A DNA stretch of 64,000 bases from Aselliscus stoliczkanus (Eukaryota > Chordata > Mammalia > Chiroptera > Hipposideridae), in assembly GCA_033961575.1 (NCBI GenBank), contig CM066731.1:58805501-58869500 (forward strand), given 5' to 3'. The translations under genes and the position numbers were made by a program. Positions 12,096 to 22,984 of the stretch are shown here, piece by piece; position 1 is the stretch's first letter; each line of letters starts with the position of its first letter. The notes beneath the pieces were generated by a model. It did no database searches and was not told the origin of the DNA. It saw only the letters and a list, made by a program, of their open reading frames with translations.

Positions 12096-13370
12096 GGTGT
12101 GATCAAAGTTCTATGGTCAAAATTCATTCTTCTAATGGATTTTTAAGTCAAGCATGTTTCTATGAAAATCTGATAGGTGAGAAACATTTCAAAGTAAATA
12201 TGTATTAAAATAGCCTCTTGTTTCCACATTTGCAAATTAAAAAAACACGAAAGAAATCCACAAAAACAACTTGGAACTTTCCTTTGAACTTATTAGTATA
12301 AGCTAGCATATTGAAATGCACACATATCAATTAGTTTGTAAAGGTGTTTCTCTTTTTAAAGTTCAATCATATCCCAAAGGATTGTATCTTTATATCTATG
12401 ATGTAGCTGGTTGTGTAAAATATTTCAAAAAAATTTAAAATGCTTTATACAAAGACATTAAATTCTTTCTCTACCTAATAGCTATGCAAAGTGTGCTGTT
12501 TGGACCAACAATATCAGTATCTTCAGGGAGCTTATTATTGTAGAAATAGACTGTGAGGTCCCATCCAAACATATGAAATCAAAATATACATTTTTACCAA
12601 AACCCTAGCTATATATATATGCACATTTGATAAGTTCTACCTACTATTAAAAGGAATTTAAGTGCTTTAAAGAATTCTATTATTTTTATAAGGTCATAGA
12701 GAGAAAAATATATAGAATGTTAATATAAACATGTAACAAAGTATTCAATTTTTCTTTAAATTAGTGATATTTTTAAACATTGTTGGATTGATTTATGTTG
12801 TACACTAGCACTTTGAAATGTCTGGAATATATTTAGAATTACATGTTACATAAGAAGTTTTTAATTATTTTATGCGTTGTTAAAAACAGAATATATGAGA
12901 GAAATTGAGGCAAGTTTAAGGGAAGCACTCCTTTGCTGCTTAAAATTTGTTGTACCACAAGGGGGCGCTAGCGCTTTTGATTTGCAATACTGAAATTTTA
13001 CATCTAGATAAAATTTTCAAACAGAACGACTATGTATATAATATATAAGTAAACCCCGCACAGGACAAAATTGTGTAGGTTATTAAAAAGGAAATCTGGG
13101 TTGTCAATGAAGTTTGTTTTACAAATTTCTTTTTATGTAAGGGGAAAAAAACCCTTCATATTCTCTTCTTGTTTTGAACTTTACGGAGTTTAAAGAAAAT
13201 ATTTAGCATAAAAACATTGAAGAAAATATGCTAATTTATGAACAGAGCCTATCTCATGAGACTAGCATTATAGCAGATTATTGTTCTCATCTACATGATT
13301 TTCTGTATTTTCTCTTTTACTTTCTACCTTGGTCATGGGAGATTACATTTACTACCAGAAAAAATATTAG
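12096..13370. other. unannotated AT-rich sequence
   Basis: Nothing recognised. A purine-rich GAGAGAGGGAAGGGAAGGGA stretch follows at about 13380-13432. Confidence 0.4.
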
Positions 13371-13376
13371 GGAAGG

Positions 13377-13432
13377 ATGGGAGAGAGGGAAGGGAAGGGA
13401 GGTAAATAGGAAGGGAATGAGGGAGGGAGGTT
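13377..13432. repeat. GA/GGGA-rich low-complexity tract
   Basis: Purine-only runs of GGGAGAGAGGGAAGG type on the plus strand. It accounts for the arginine/glycine-rich translation there. Confidence 0.8.
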
Positions 13433-14127
13433 GGATGATTAATTTTGCACTTATTTACCAAGACATTTTGTGGCTAATCCTCAAATTTGGCTTGAAACTT
13501 AGAATGATTTAAACATATTCATTCAGTACACACGAAACAAAGCATTTTATGTCTTGTAAAGGGTTAAATAAAATTTACAATGTCTAGATACACCCTAAAC
13601 TTTCCTGTCTTCATGCTTTACATACTGAGGCTCCAAGGAAAGTATACAAACATGACTTCCTTTGGAGTTCCTGCTTAAATCAGGGCAACAGTGGACATCC
13701 TTTCAATAGACACTTCTTACTGAGTGAGACTAAATCAAAACCAGTAGAAACGTGTTCCTCTGCCAGGATATTATGACTCTTTTAAATCAGGAGAGCAGCC
13801 TTGATGTGGTTGCCATGGTAAATCTAGAACAAACTTGGTAGCCGATAGAACTAGGTTTCTAAAAGACTTCGTTAATGCGCTAGTAAGTCATTTAGCCCCA
13901 GGAGCTACAGAAAAATATTCAGTAAAAGATACCTGTGGTTCAGTATAGATAAAATATGACAAGTCAGTATATGTCGATTTTCTACTACTGATCTACAGTC
14001 TAAAGAATTTAACTAGTTAGCAGGTTTTGCCTTGGTTTGCCATCATTTTGCCACTAGTATATAAAATATACTTGAATGTCACTAACATATTTGAAAATCA
14101 TTCCATTGCATTTCTAATCAAAATTTA
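13433..14127. other. unannotated sequence
   Basis: No recognised element; ends in the left target copy of the next SINE. Confidence 0.4.
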
Positions 14128-14142
14128 ATCCATTGCTCTTTT

Positions 14143-14290
14143 TTTTTTAAGCTGAGCCATCCTGCTACCTGTTGGCAGCTTAGCGGCAGCTCAGCTCGGG
14201 CCGGGCATCAAACTGCTGTTGCTTATTGCTCAGAGCTCAGCTCGAAATCTTGAGGAAGCTCTTAATCAACTGAGCCACTCAGCCAGCCCT
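14143..14290 (-). mobile_element. VES/Rhin-like bat SINE
   Basis: Minus-strand SINE. It begins AGGGCTGGCTGAGTGGCTCA, with tRNA A-box-like GTTGATTAAGAGC, and has a body carrying repeated GAGCTGAGCT blocks before the A tail (T's at 14143-14148). Flanked by perfect 15-bp duplications ATCCATTGCTCTTTT at 14128-14142 and 14291-14305. The repeated 'gagctgagctgccgctaagctgcc' style is what I associate with horseshoe-bat and relatives' SINEs, one of the main reasons for the bat call. Confidence 0.8.
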
Positions 14291-14305
14291 ATCCATTGCT
14301 CTTTT

Positions 14306-15240
14306 AATTGTGGCAGAAGATCTCTCACTTAGTGGGAAAAAATGCTACATTGTTCAAAAGTTAAAATCAGACAACTGATCACAATTTCCTAAACATGCTT
14401 CTTTTACTTTGTTAATAGGAGTATTTGCCAGTGTTAGTCCCCAGTCATGTAACGTGTAAAATAATCAAACCGGTTTCTTTGTTAAGGGGTAAATCTCTTC
14501 AGATGCTCAGAAGGCATAAGCCTCCCTCATTAAAAGAACCCAGCATGAGTCTTGCAAAATTGTGTTGAAAACAATTTTTCAAAATGTTCAAACGAGAATT
14601 AAGGAGTAACATATATTTAGGTAATTGGTGTGTTCCATACTCTTCCCCTCTGAGTTTTTCTTCCCTTAGGTTCTGACACTTTGTTATGGCCAAAACTGTG
14701 TGCATCGTTCTGATGTGTGCGTCAGATGCAGAAATTGGTGTGCCTTGGTTCATTTTGACATGTGACAGAATTCCTAAACCATTTTTATCAAATTCTATGG
14801 GAACAAAAATGGAAATAACTGATGACAGCGTAATTTTTGTAAAAATTCACTTTCCCAAAGCACGCCCATTCTTAAAGATGCAAATAGAAGGACTGAACAA
14901 GTACAGTTAGTCGTAATTTAATTTATCTTATCATAATATAAAGACTCATTAGTTCCAAAGGACCTAGTAGAGAGAAATTACTTTCTAAGTGGCTGCTCAT
15001 AAGAGTATTAAAATATAAATTCATAGTATTATAGAAACATAAAAATATATAATTAATGAGTGGCAAGGTTGACATACAAGTATGTATAGTGAGAGAAGAT
15101 TTTTCAGGCCCAGAACTGTAAAGAATAACTTGCACAAAATCCCTGCAAACCAAGAGCTTAGTTTTTCTTAAATAGAGAAACAAAATATCAGAGCATTAAG
15201 TGATATTGGAAATCACCGAAGATCTGCCTTTTAAAGTTAT
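14306..15240. other. unannotated unique sequence
   Basis: No named repeat. Bases 14690-14910 carry a 74-codon plus-strand open frame without recognisable motifs. Confidence 0.4.
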
Positions 15241-15300
15241 AAAAAGAAAGATGAAAAAGAAGAGGAAGAAGAAGAGGAAGAGGGAAGGAAGGAAGGAAAG
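15241..15300. repeat. GAA/GGAA purine tract
   Basis: Purine-rich low-complexity sequence with AAGAAGAGGAAGAAGAAGAG and a closing GGAAGGAAGGAA. Confidence 0.85.
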
Positions 15301-16019
15301 AATCCAAAGTGCTTATTTGACTTGTTAATATTTATAATCATTTATATTACATTACATTAATGTATAAACATTAGACTTGGTATTTTATAGTAAATGCTGT
15401 CAATACAATTATAACAATATACTTATGGCCCAATCAAGTTGATTCAAGTTCAAGGTGTGTCTGGCTTTTACATTTAAATTGCAGAAGAGGACAGAAGTCA
15501 TGAGAATGTTTAAGTGGTAAAAAATTTGAATTACTAACTTATAGCTACCAAACATAATCAATAAATAATGGTAATAAACTATGAGAAGATAGGCTTAATT
15601 ACTGCTGAGAAAATGAGAAATGAAAGAACTTATATCAAATTTATTAATTTACTATAAGATATAAATGCTTCAGGGATAGTTTCCCTTGAAGAGATATTGT
15701 TTTTCTGAGGATGGCATTGCCTACTCTCTAGTCTTCCAGAATGTTGAGATCAGAAAGAAAAGCTTTTTCTCCTCGAAATTCCCAATATCTAGTCATGTTT
15801 AGAACCTAGTGGAGGTTCAGTACAGAAAACACTGGTTCACTACAGGATGAGATGTCAAAAATTTATTGGAAAGAATGGAAGAGCAAAAGTCAGGATTTCC
15901 GGGTTTCTGACTTTTGCTTCTATTGCTATGATTCAAAGTTCCTGAAACGGCTGCTACCACCCAGAGAGCAGGAAGCTTCAGGAAGCTATTGCCAAGTCAA
16001 AACTGTCCTGCAGCCCCAA
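15301..16019. other. unannotated sequence
   Basis: Nothing recognised with confidence. Confidence 0.4.
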
Positions 16020-16290
16020 AGCTGGGAACTAGCAGTGGAGGCCAGCTGTGGAGCCCAGCCCTGAAAAACTCACATGGCCGGAGCCTGTCTGTCAGGCATC
16101 ACTACTGGCAGCGGGGAAGGTGTCCTCTGTTACACATGTCTTCCAAATTTCTTGCTAGTGCATCTCATTGGCAGATCCAAACTGCATTCAGAGAGTTTCA
16201 GTAACGCAGTTCCCAGTCTTCTACCTCCTGTGAAACCGGGAAAAGCATATAAAAAGATAGGAAGCGGGTGCTGAGCAGAAATAGACAACA
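16020..16290. other. probable ancient interspersed repeat
   Basis: GC-richer block with TCTTCCAAATTTCTTGCTAG, GTGCATCTCATTGGCAGATC and AGATAGGAAGCGGGTGCTGA. These phrases resemble a dispersed mammalian repeat I have seen but cannot name securely. Small open frames here are probably repeat artefacts. Confidence 0.35.
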
Positions 16291-16339
16291 GAGAAAACCT
16301 ATGGGAGAAAAGGAATAATTTGCAGGAAGGCAAATATTA

Positions 16340-16560
16340 GGCATATTAGATACCCACCATGCATGAGAAACTGTAAAGGGCTTTATTTCAGTTATTTATT
16401 TAATATATTCAACAACCTTGGAACTGTCATCATTTATACTGATACTTAGAGTTTAAGTAACTTGCTCAAATTTATGTAACTCGTAAATGATAGAGTAAAT
16501 ATTTAATATTTGAACCCAGTTTTCTCTGAATCAGAAATGGATTCCCTAGTCACTATATAT
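16340..16560 (-). mobile_element. MIR SINE
   Basis: Reverse-orientation MIR. The core reads AGTTTAAGTAACTTGCTCAA, then a diverged GTAACTCGTAAATGATAGAG, then TTTGAACCCAG. Confidence 0.7.
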
Positions 16561-17180
16561 TGCTAACCTCAGTAAATTATTACCCATTTCCAAATCCCCA
16601 GAGTGATAGTTTTCAATGTATTAATCCAATTCCATTTCTTTGAAGGTCAATTAAGTCACACATTTAAATGGTTCTCAACTAAAGTATCAATCTATACTCT
16701 TATGTTATCAACAGCTATAACAAATTTTGTGGTTTGTAACTAACGATACTTGAAGAACCTAAGATTATAAATGATGTTTCAGATTAGAATACATTTAAAG
16801 TTTTTGTAAAACATTATTTCCCCTCCATTCCATTCTGTATTCTGGAGCGGTAGAAATGAGATGGATATCTGGGGAACCCTACATAATATACTGTTATTTT
16901 ACCAATTATATGTCATTGTGAGTGGCTTTTCCTGACAATTAGGAATCTTAATGTATGTTACTTACGATTAAGTAAAAAAAAAAAAAAAAATTAAGTGCAA
17001 AACTATTCAAAAAATTCTGGATATACCTATAGAAGTATATGTCACCTATGTGAATGTGTTCTGTCCTGTGAAAGTAACATTTTTATCTTGGAAGAAAAAT
17101 GATTGAAAATGACTGATGTAGAATATTGAGGACAAGTGTTTCTAGCTGCAGATTCATAGGCGATTGCTTGGCACATTAAT
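16561..17180. other. unannotated sequence with an A-run
   Basis: Unrecognised; includes a homopolymer A tract at about 16974-16990. Confidence 0.4.
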
Positions 17181-17262
17181 TCTTTTTATTGTTCAACAAA
17201 TATTTATTATACACCTACTGTTTGTAATGCATTGAATAGGTAGAATTAGAAAATCTGCCCCT
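17181..17262 (-). mobile_element. L2 3'-end fragment
   Basis: GTTCAACAAATATTTATTAT followed by ACACCTACTG matches the reversed 3' end of L2, whose consensus reads 'attcaacaaatatttattgagcacctac'. Short and diverged. Confidence 0.55.
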
Positions 17263-18505
17263 AGTTTTGAAATGGCATCTCAGGCCAATCAGATCTGCTC
17301 CATATTGCCCCCTAAATTCACTTGAAATTGTTGCGCAAAGCCTGCCATCCTGACTGAATTCTCTTAGGAGAAAAAGAGGTGATCAAAGAACGAAGGCACA
17401 CAAGAAGACATGAGCAAAATAGAGTACTCAGATGAATATCTGTTTTCCTCAGTAGGAGGCCATTTTATCCCACCAACTGAGATGTATATATCTTTCTGTG
17501 GAAATTCTACTTATATGCATATAAACATACATGTCCATATCTGCAATGTCCAGTCTCTTAGGCATCAAATACACAGAAAGAGCAAATACATCACAAAGAG
17601 AACAGCTGGGAACCATTACTCATAAGCGTCTCCAGGATCAAGGTAAAAAACTCCGCAGGTGGAGTGTTCTCTGACAAAATAGTCCAGAAATCTGGAAAAA
17701 GAAACATTGTTTAAAACTTAGGTCTTAAAATAAATCATGACTGTAACTTCCTTTGGTGTTGGTTTTCTTCCTTTCTTGCTTTTTTTGAACCTGGTTCTTA
17801 TTGCTTAAAAACGGAATATTTGGCATCATAAAAATAATAAACATGAATTGAGTTGTGATGGGACTTAAAGGATTCCATAAAGAACAGAATTCGATAGAGA
17901 CCTTTTTCCTCTGCCTCTGCAGTTTATCAACATACCAACATCATTTTTTTTTTGTTTTCAAGTAGTATGTGGATAGAGGACTAGATGAAATAGAATTCTT
18001 GGAATCAAATGCAGACCTGTCATTATGCAGATAGGCTTGGGAAGTTGCTTCCTCTCTCTAGACCTCAGATATTAAGATGTCTGAACTAAGATTCTTTTTA
18101 AATTACAAAATTCTGTCTTTGAGCTGGATGCTCAACATTGGGCTGCAGGCAGAAACCTGAAAGCTTAGGGTGTGAATTTAAGTTGCCCTTAGGATGCTTA
18201 CAGTTCAGTTTATTGAGAAAAATGTGGAGAAAAATAGTGGTGTGGTGAAGAGATCTGCAGAATACAGAAAGAAAACTACCGTGTTTAGTAGTGATGGAAC
18301 AGTGGGGAAAAACTTTAAAAGGTAGAGAAGAATTTTATAGAGTAATTTGTAGATTTTGTTTGATGAGGAGAGGGATAAAAGATGTTTTCTGTATATGGTT
18401 AAATGGAAATCTGCATTCTCATATTGGATAAAAGATGTATTAGGTAAAATATTGAGGAGATAGTTATGTGGTTGTTTGTATTTTGTTTTTCTACACATTG
18501 AAACA
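17263..18505. other. unannotated sequence
   Basis: No named element recognised in about 1.2 kb. Confidence 0.4.
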
Positions 18506-19030
18506 CTTTAAGTTATCACAACATAACAAATGATCCTAAATCCTAGTGGCTTAAAACTACAAACATGTATTATCTTAATTTTGATGGGTCAGAAATTTGG
18601 GAGCATATTAGCTGGGTGCTTTAGGTTCAGGGTCTGTTATCAGGTTATAGTCAGGATGCTAGCCAGGTTTGATGGAGGTGGTGGGGCAGAGCTGACTGCT
18701 TTCAAGAAGGCTCACTCATGTGGCTGTGGGCAGGAGGCCTCAGTTCCTTGTCACATAAACTGTTCCACAAAGCTGCTGAAGTGTCCTGATGACATGGTGC
18801 TTACTACCCCCGAGAGTCAGCAATCCAGGAAGCGAGAGAAAGAGGCAGAGAGACAGACAGAAGTAGAAACCACATGTCATTTATGAGTTAGCTTCAGAAA
18901 TGACACACTATCACTCCTGCAATATTCTGTTAGTCCCTCAGTTCAACCCTGAAACAATGTGGGAAGGGACAGAGTGTGAATACCAGGGGACAGACTTGTT
19001 GGGGAACATCTTGGAGGCCAGCTACCACAA
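18506..19030 (-). mobile_element. MaLR/MLT1-like solo LTR
   Basis: Old LTR of the mammalian ERVL-MaLR type, reversed. It runs from a diverged 'cacaacataacaaatgatcc', through AGTGGCTTAAAACTACAAAC, GGCCTCAGTTCCTTGTCACA and GAGAAAGAGGCAGAGAGAC, to CATCTTGGAGGCCAGCTACC near the end. A copy of the same family lies at 44101-45083. Subfamily is not assigned and the target duplication is not resolved. Confidence 0.6.
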
Positions 19031-19089
19031 ATGCTAAAACAAAATACAGTACTGAAGACAGGTGAGATTTTGATTCTAAGTATATATAC

Positions 19090-19324
19090 CAGGGGTGCCA
19101 AAAACAGGTATACACATTTATTTAAGAGATGTTATCTAGGCTCAAGCATTAGTTCGCCATAATCAGAAGTGCCTGGACGCTGATGGTAACCCCTTTGAAT
19201 ACCTCTTGTAATTGCAGAAGTCAAATGTGACTTGTGTTCATCTTTTGTTATTGGTATACATTATTACAATTTTAATAATTTTTTCCATTCTTAAAATGTA
19301 TATACATTTTCTTGGCACCCTCTG
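19090..19324 (+). mobile_element. mariner-type MITE, longest copy
   Basis: 235-bp copy of the family at 8072. Ends CAGGGGTGCCAAAA and GGCACCCTCTG, with TA after the right end (19325-19326). The interior is longer than in the 8072 copy by an extra segment with AGTTCGCCATAATCAGAAGT before the shared GATGGTAACC block. It may be closest to the parent. Confidence 0.8.
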
Positions 19325-19330
19325 TATATG

Positions 19331-19964
19331 TATGTATGTATAAAGGAGAGGAAAGGTTTTTGCAGAGGAAGACATTTAACATGCCCTTCATTATACTTTT
19401 TGTTATTTGCTGAGAACAATGCAAATTATTACCAAGTTGAGTTAATGTACAATTAAAGAATAAATCTTAAAACAGATGGAATATCATTGAAATGGGCTAC
19501 AAATTCAGATATGCTGTATATTTGATCAGTTTAGGCATAAGTCCAAAAATTAAGTACTTTAAACACTGAAAGATATAAAATATTTCTGAAAAACTACAAA
19601 GTCTTTCTGAGCCAAGAAGCCGTAAAGTTTCTTTCTTTTTACATTACATTAATTTTTGCTATCCTAGAATCTAAGTTGTTGTAACACATCTGTTACTGTA
19701 AGAATTGTGTATTTTTTTATTTTCAAACGTTTCAGTGATGATTTATAATGTTTAAATTTCTATTTTAACAACAAATATAAGATGTCTCTACCCACCTTGA
19801 AGTCAGTGCACCCCCATGATTTTGCATAGTTGATGTGGTATCTCCAGGAATAATTTCTTCCTATATAATTCTGTATTGCTTGCCTTCTTGCCATGAGCCT
19901 TTAACTTAAGGGTTAAAGTATAGGAATGATCAGACTAAGGTTGTATTTTTTAATTTTAATATTT
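19331..19964. other. unannotated sequence
   Basis: No named repeat or gene seen. Confidence 0.4.
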
Positions 19965-19976
19965 AACATACATTTT

Positions 19977-20143
19977 TTTAAAATTGGGGAACAGTGATTT
20001 TTTCAGGACCCACGAGCTCCAAGTCAAGTAATTGTTTCAGTCTAATTGTGGAGGGTGCAACTCAGTGGCCCATGTGGGGATCAAACCGGCAACCTTGGTG
20101 TTATAAGCACTGCGCTCTAACCAACTTAGATAACCAGCCATCC
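19977..20143 (-). mobile_element. tRNA-Ile-derived SINE
   Basis: Minus-strand SINE whose head follows a tRNA-Ile: GGCTGGTTATCTAAGTTGGT, then TAGAGCGCAGTGCTTATAAC (D-arm to anticodon arm), then a B-box GGTTTGATCCCC. The tail includes CCTCCACAATTAGACTGAAA and CACTGTTCCCCAAT. Flanking AACATACATTTT repeats at 19965-19976 and 20147-20158 mark the target site. Its tail is related to the tail of the long GGCCGGCC-head SINE. Confidence 0.8.
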
Positions 20144-20310
20144 TTCAACATACATTTTGAAGTGCATACTCTGTTCCAGACATAGTGTGAGGCACTTGGT
20201 ATATACAATGGTCCCTGCCCTAAAGGACCATTAAATTCTTGTAGGACAGTTGTCTCCAGCTGTTAATGTCCCTTCTACATTAGAAGAGAAAAAAAGCATC
20301 AATGCATGTA

Positions 20311-20880
20311 CAAGTTCTGACAATTAGGTTCACGAACTGGTTGCAATGATGTCGCTAACCTTTTTTGATATCAGAGGGATTATTCATTACAAATTTGTAC
20401 CAATTGGACAAAGAGTTAACCAAGTTTACTATTTGGAAGTGCTGAAAAGGCTGCATGAAAAAGTTAGATGGAAACAACCTGAACTTTTCGCCATTAATTC
20501 ATGGCTCTTGCATCACGACAATGCACCAGCTCACATGGATCTGTCTGTGTTGGATTTTTCAGACAGTAAACAAATGACTGTATTGGAAGACCCTCCCTAT
20601 TCACCTGATCTGAACCCCAGTGACTTCTTTCTTTACCCGAAAAGAAAGGAAATATTGAAAGGAAGACATTTTGATGACATTCAAGACATCAAGATTAATA
20701 TGACAACAGCTCTGATGGCCATGACAGAAAAAGAGTTCCAAAATTGCTTTGACAGGTGGACTAGGCACTGGTGTCAGTTCATAGCTTCCCAAGGGGAGTA
20801 CTTCAAAGGTGATCATAGTGATATTCAGCAATGAGGTATGTAGTGTTTTTCCTAGAATGAGTTCATGAACTTAATTACCT
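20311..20880 (+). mobile_element. internally deleted mariner transposon
   Basis: Tc1/mariner-family DNA transposon of about 570 bp, less than half of a full mariner (about 1.3 kb). The left end CAAGTTCTGACAATTAGGTT is preceded by TA. Inner terminal-repeat parts agree: GTTCACGAACTGGTT left against GTTCATGAACTCATT read from the right. The extreme right terminus is diverged, so the outer boundary is approximate. The missing part is the 5' half of the transposase gene; the 3' half is intact and described separately. Confidence 0.88.
20346..20834 (+). pseudogene. mariner transposase, C-terminal half
   Basis: Open 162-codon frame encoding the C-terminal half of a mariner transposase, the DDE/D enzyme that cuts and pastes the element. 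Seen directly: HHDNAPAH with D58, and YSPDLNPSDFFLY with D93. Exactly 34 residues separate these two aspartates, the DD34D spacing diagnostic of mariner. A family full-length protein is about 345 residues. The helix-turn-helix DNA-binding part and the first catalytic aspartate are missing. The start MMSLT is read from the element's terminal leader, joined to the coding sequence at about 20358-20364 by the deletion, so this is a fused start, not the native one. No stop codon interrupts the retained half. It cannot be an active transposase alone. Confidence 0.85.
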
Positions 20881-22689
20881 ATAAATTGTCTAAGTTGTCT
20901 ATCAGTAATATTGCAATGAAAAATATGCACTTATGTAAAAAATTTGCAGTTATGATCAGATGTGATTAGATGTTTCCTTTTCTACTGCTTAATGTGGCTG
21001 ACAGTGACCTTGTAATTTATTGGAAAATCATGAGACTACAATGTTCTAGAAAGGTCTAGAAATCCAGTTGAATGGAAAAAGACCAAATGAGCTGTAGATA
21101 TCAATCCATATAACAGAATCTTATGGGTATTTATAAGCCAGGTCTTCATGAATGTGAAGGACAGTCATGTGGAAAAATGGGCAGTGGCACTTTTACATGG
21201 CACTGTCATTTTATAAGGATAGCATTAAAGCTAATGACTGAAAGTTGCTAACTACTGATCTCAGTTCTGCACTCGGAACAGTTTTATTAAGAAAGAAGAT
21301 TTTCTTATTCCCTTTTGTTTTCATTAACCTAAAGAGCCTAACCTTTGCAGCAGCTCATGGAGTTTTCCTGTAGAGCCAAGGTAGAGAGAACTGGGGATAT
21401 TTAAAGGACATTCCTGTTATACAGGAACAGGAGGAAAGTCCAAACACCTTTGGCAGAGGAGATGGTGGGATGTAGAAAAGAACAGGTAGATGATAGTCCT
21501 AATTGTTATCCCCTCTTGAAGCCAACTTCAAGGGTTTGAAATCATCAAATCAATAAAATTGCAATCAATGAAAACACTAAAACATCCAGCTACACATAGG
21601 AATCCCCAAGGATCTGAGCCTGCGTATCTATAATCAGGATAAAGTTCCTAAGAGATGCCCAGCCCTTAGCTCAGAGCTTTATTCAGTGTGATGTGGGAGC
21701 AACAGAGCCACACTGGCAGGAGGAAGTGTCTAGCAATGGGCCTGATGCAGCTCTGACTTCCCATAGCTAGTGATATCCCATGCACTCACCAGTTAAGACA
21801 GCCAAGGGACTGATAGGAGCCTAGAGTCAGGATAAAGATGCTGTAATGTGTGGGGACTCTCATCGGAGTTGGTGGATGCCAGCATCGCATTGTAAAAAAC
21901 AAACCCTGTTGAGATCTATCCCACCACCAAGGATACCAGGGATTCAAGGTCAGGATCAGACCAGCCAGACTGCACGAGAAACCCATGAGAAAGTACTACG
22001 TAGATTTGAGGCCCCTTTCTTCATTGCTGACACAAGGCTGTGAGGTTATGTGAGTCTCCATGTACACTCCGCTGCCATCTTGGATGAATCAAGAGGAGAG
22101 GAGGAATATCTTATAAGTTGACATTTAATGTGAAAGAGCTTAAGTCTTTCAGGAGAAAGCTGTTGAAGTGAATATCCTCCAACTCCTTTATTTCACAAAA
22201 TAATATTATTGATGGTTTCTCTGCTTTTTCAATTACCTAGTAGGGTAGAGATCTTGAGAAGAAGACTAGATGTAAAAGAAAATAAAGAAGCACATTTTCA
22301 TAACACGTTTGGACAATATCCAGTAAAATTTTAACCATCCAACAGGATGAGATATCTGAAAAAAAAATCTCACACTGATGCTTTAAAGATAACTCCCAGC
22401 CCCACCTCGCTGATGGTATGAATGGTATTTATTTCACTTTTATGGTGAAACAGCGTGGACAGGGAAAAAGAAATGCTTAAAGGTGCCTAATATTCCATAA
22501 GTATTAGTTTCTCTAACAGTTGGTGGGGAAGGAGCTAAACTATAGGTTAATTTAACGTATTTTCCCCTGATCACCATAATGCATGCCCAGATAATCCAGA
22601 GTTGATTAAAATATATATCTCACTAAATATAGATAATACCTTTCATGTGGAAGGAAATACTATTTCCCAAGCCCCAGGCCCAGGCATAA
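20881..22689. other. unannotated; possible old LTR parts
   Basis: No named repeat. Bases 21660-22090 are GC-richer and end CCGCTGCCATCTTGGATGAA, a phrase typical of retroviral LTR ends, but I could not place a family or pair. Open frames of 65-66 codons there are probably incidental. Confidence 0.35.
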
Positions 22690-22860
22690 CATTAACTGCT
22701 TTTAGATGTATTTGTTCATGTCATTCTCACAAACTTATAAAGCACATATTATGATTTGCATTTCTCAGATGCATAAACTACAACTTAGAGAATCTAAGAA
22801 TGTAAATGAATTGCCTGTGAGCAGGCTCTTACTGAAAGCTGACCCCAGGAGCTTCACCAT
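22690..22860 (-). mobile_element. MIR SINE
   Basis: Diverged reverse MIR: a region of TTTGCATTTCTCAGATGCAT, then AACTTAGAGAATCTAAGAAT, corresponding to the reversed 'cagatgaggaaactgaggc...' block of MIR. Confidence 0.5.
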
Positions 22861-22984
22861 TTCATGAATTCTTCCACGATAAGAGTGTTCTTAAATTGAA
22901 ATATATATATAAATATGCATAGGGTGAGATTATTGTTAAAAAAAAGGAAGTAATCTTTCTAAGGAATAAATAATCCCTTCCTGA

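Noticed and set aside
19977..20143. Functional tRNA-Ile gene
   Set aside because: The head resembles tRNA-Ile but arms are mismatched, a SINE tail follows and target duplications flank it; it is a SINE.
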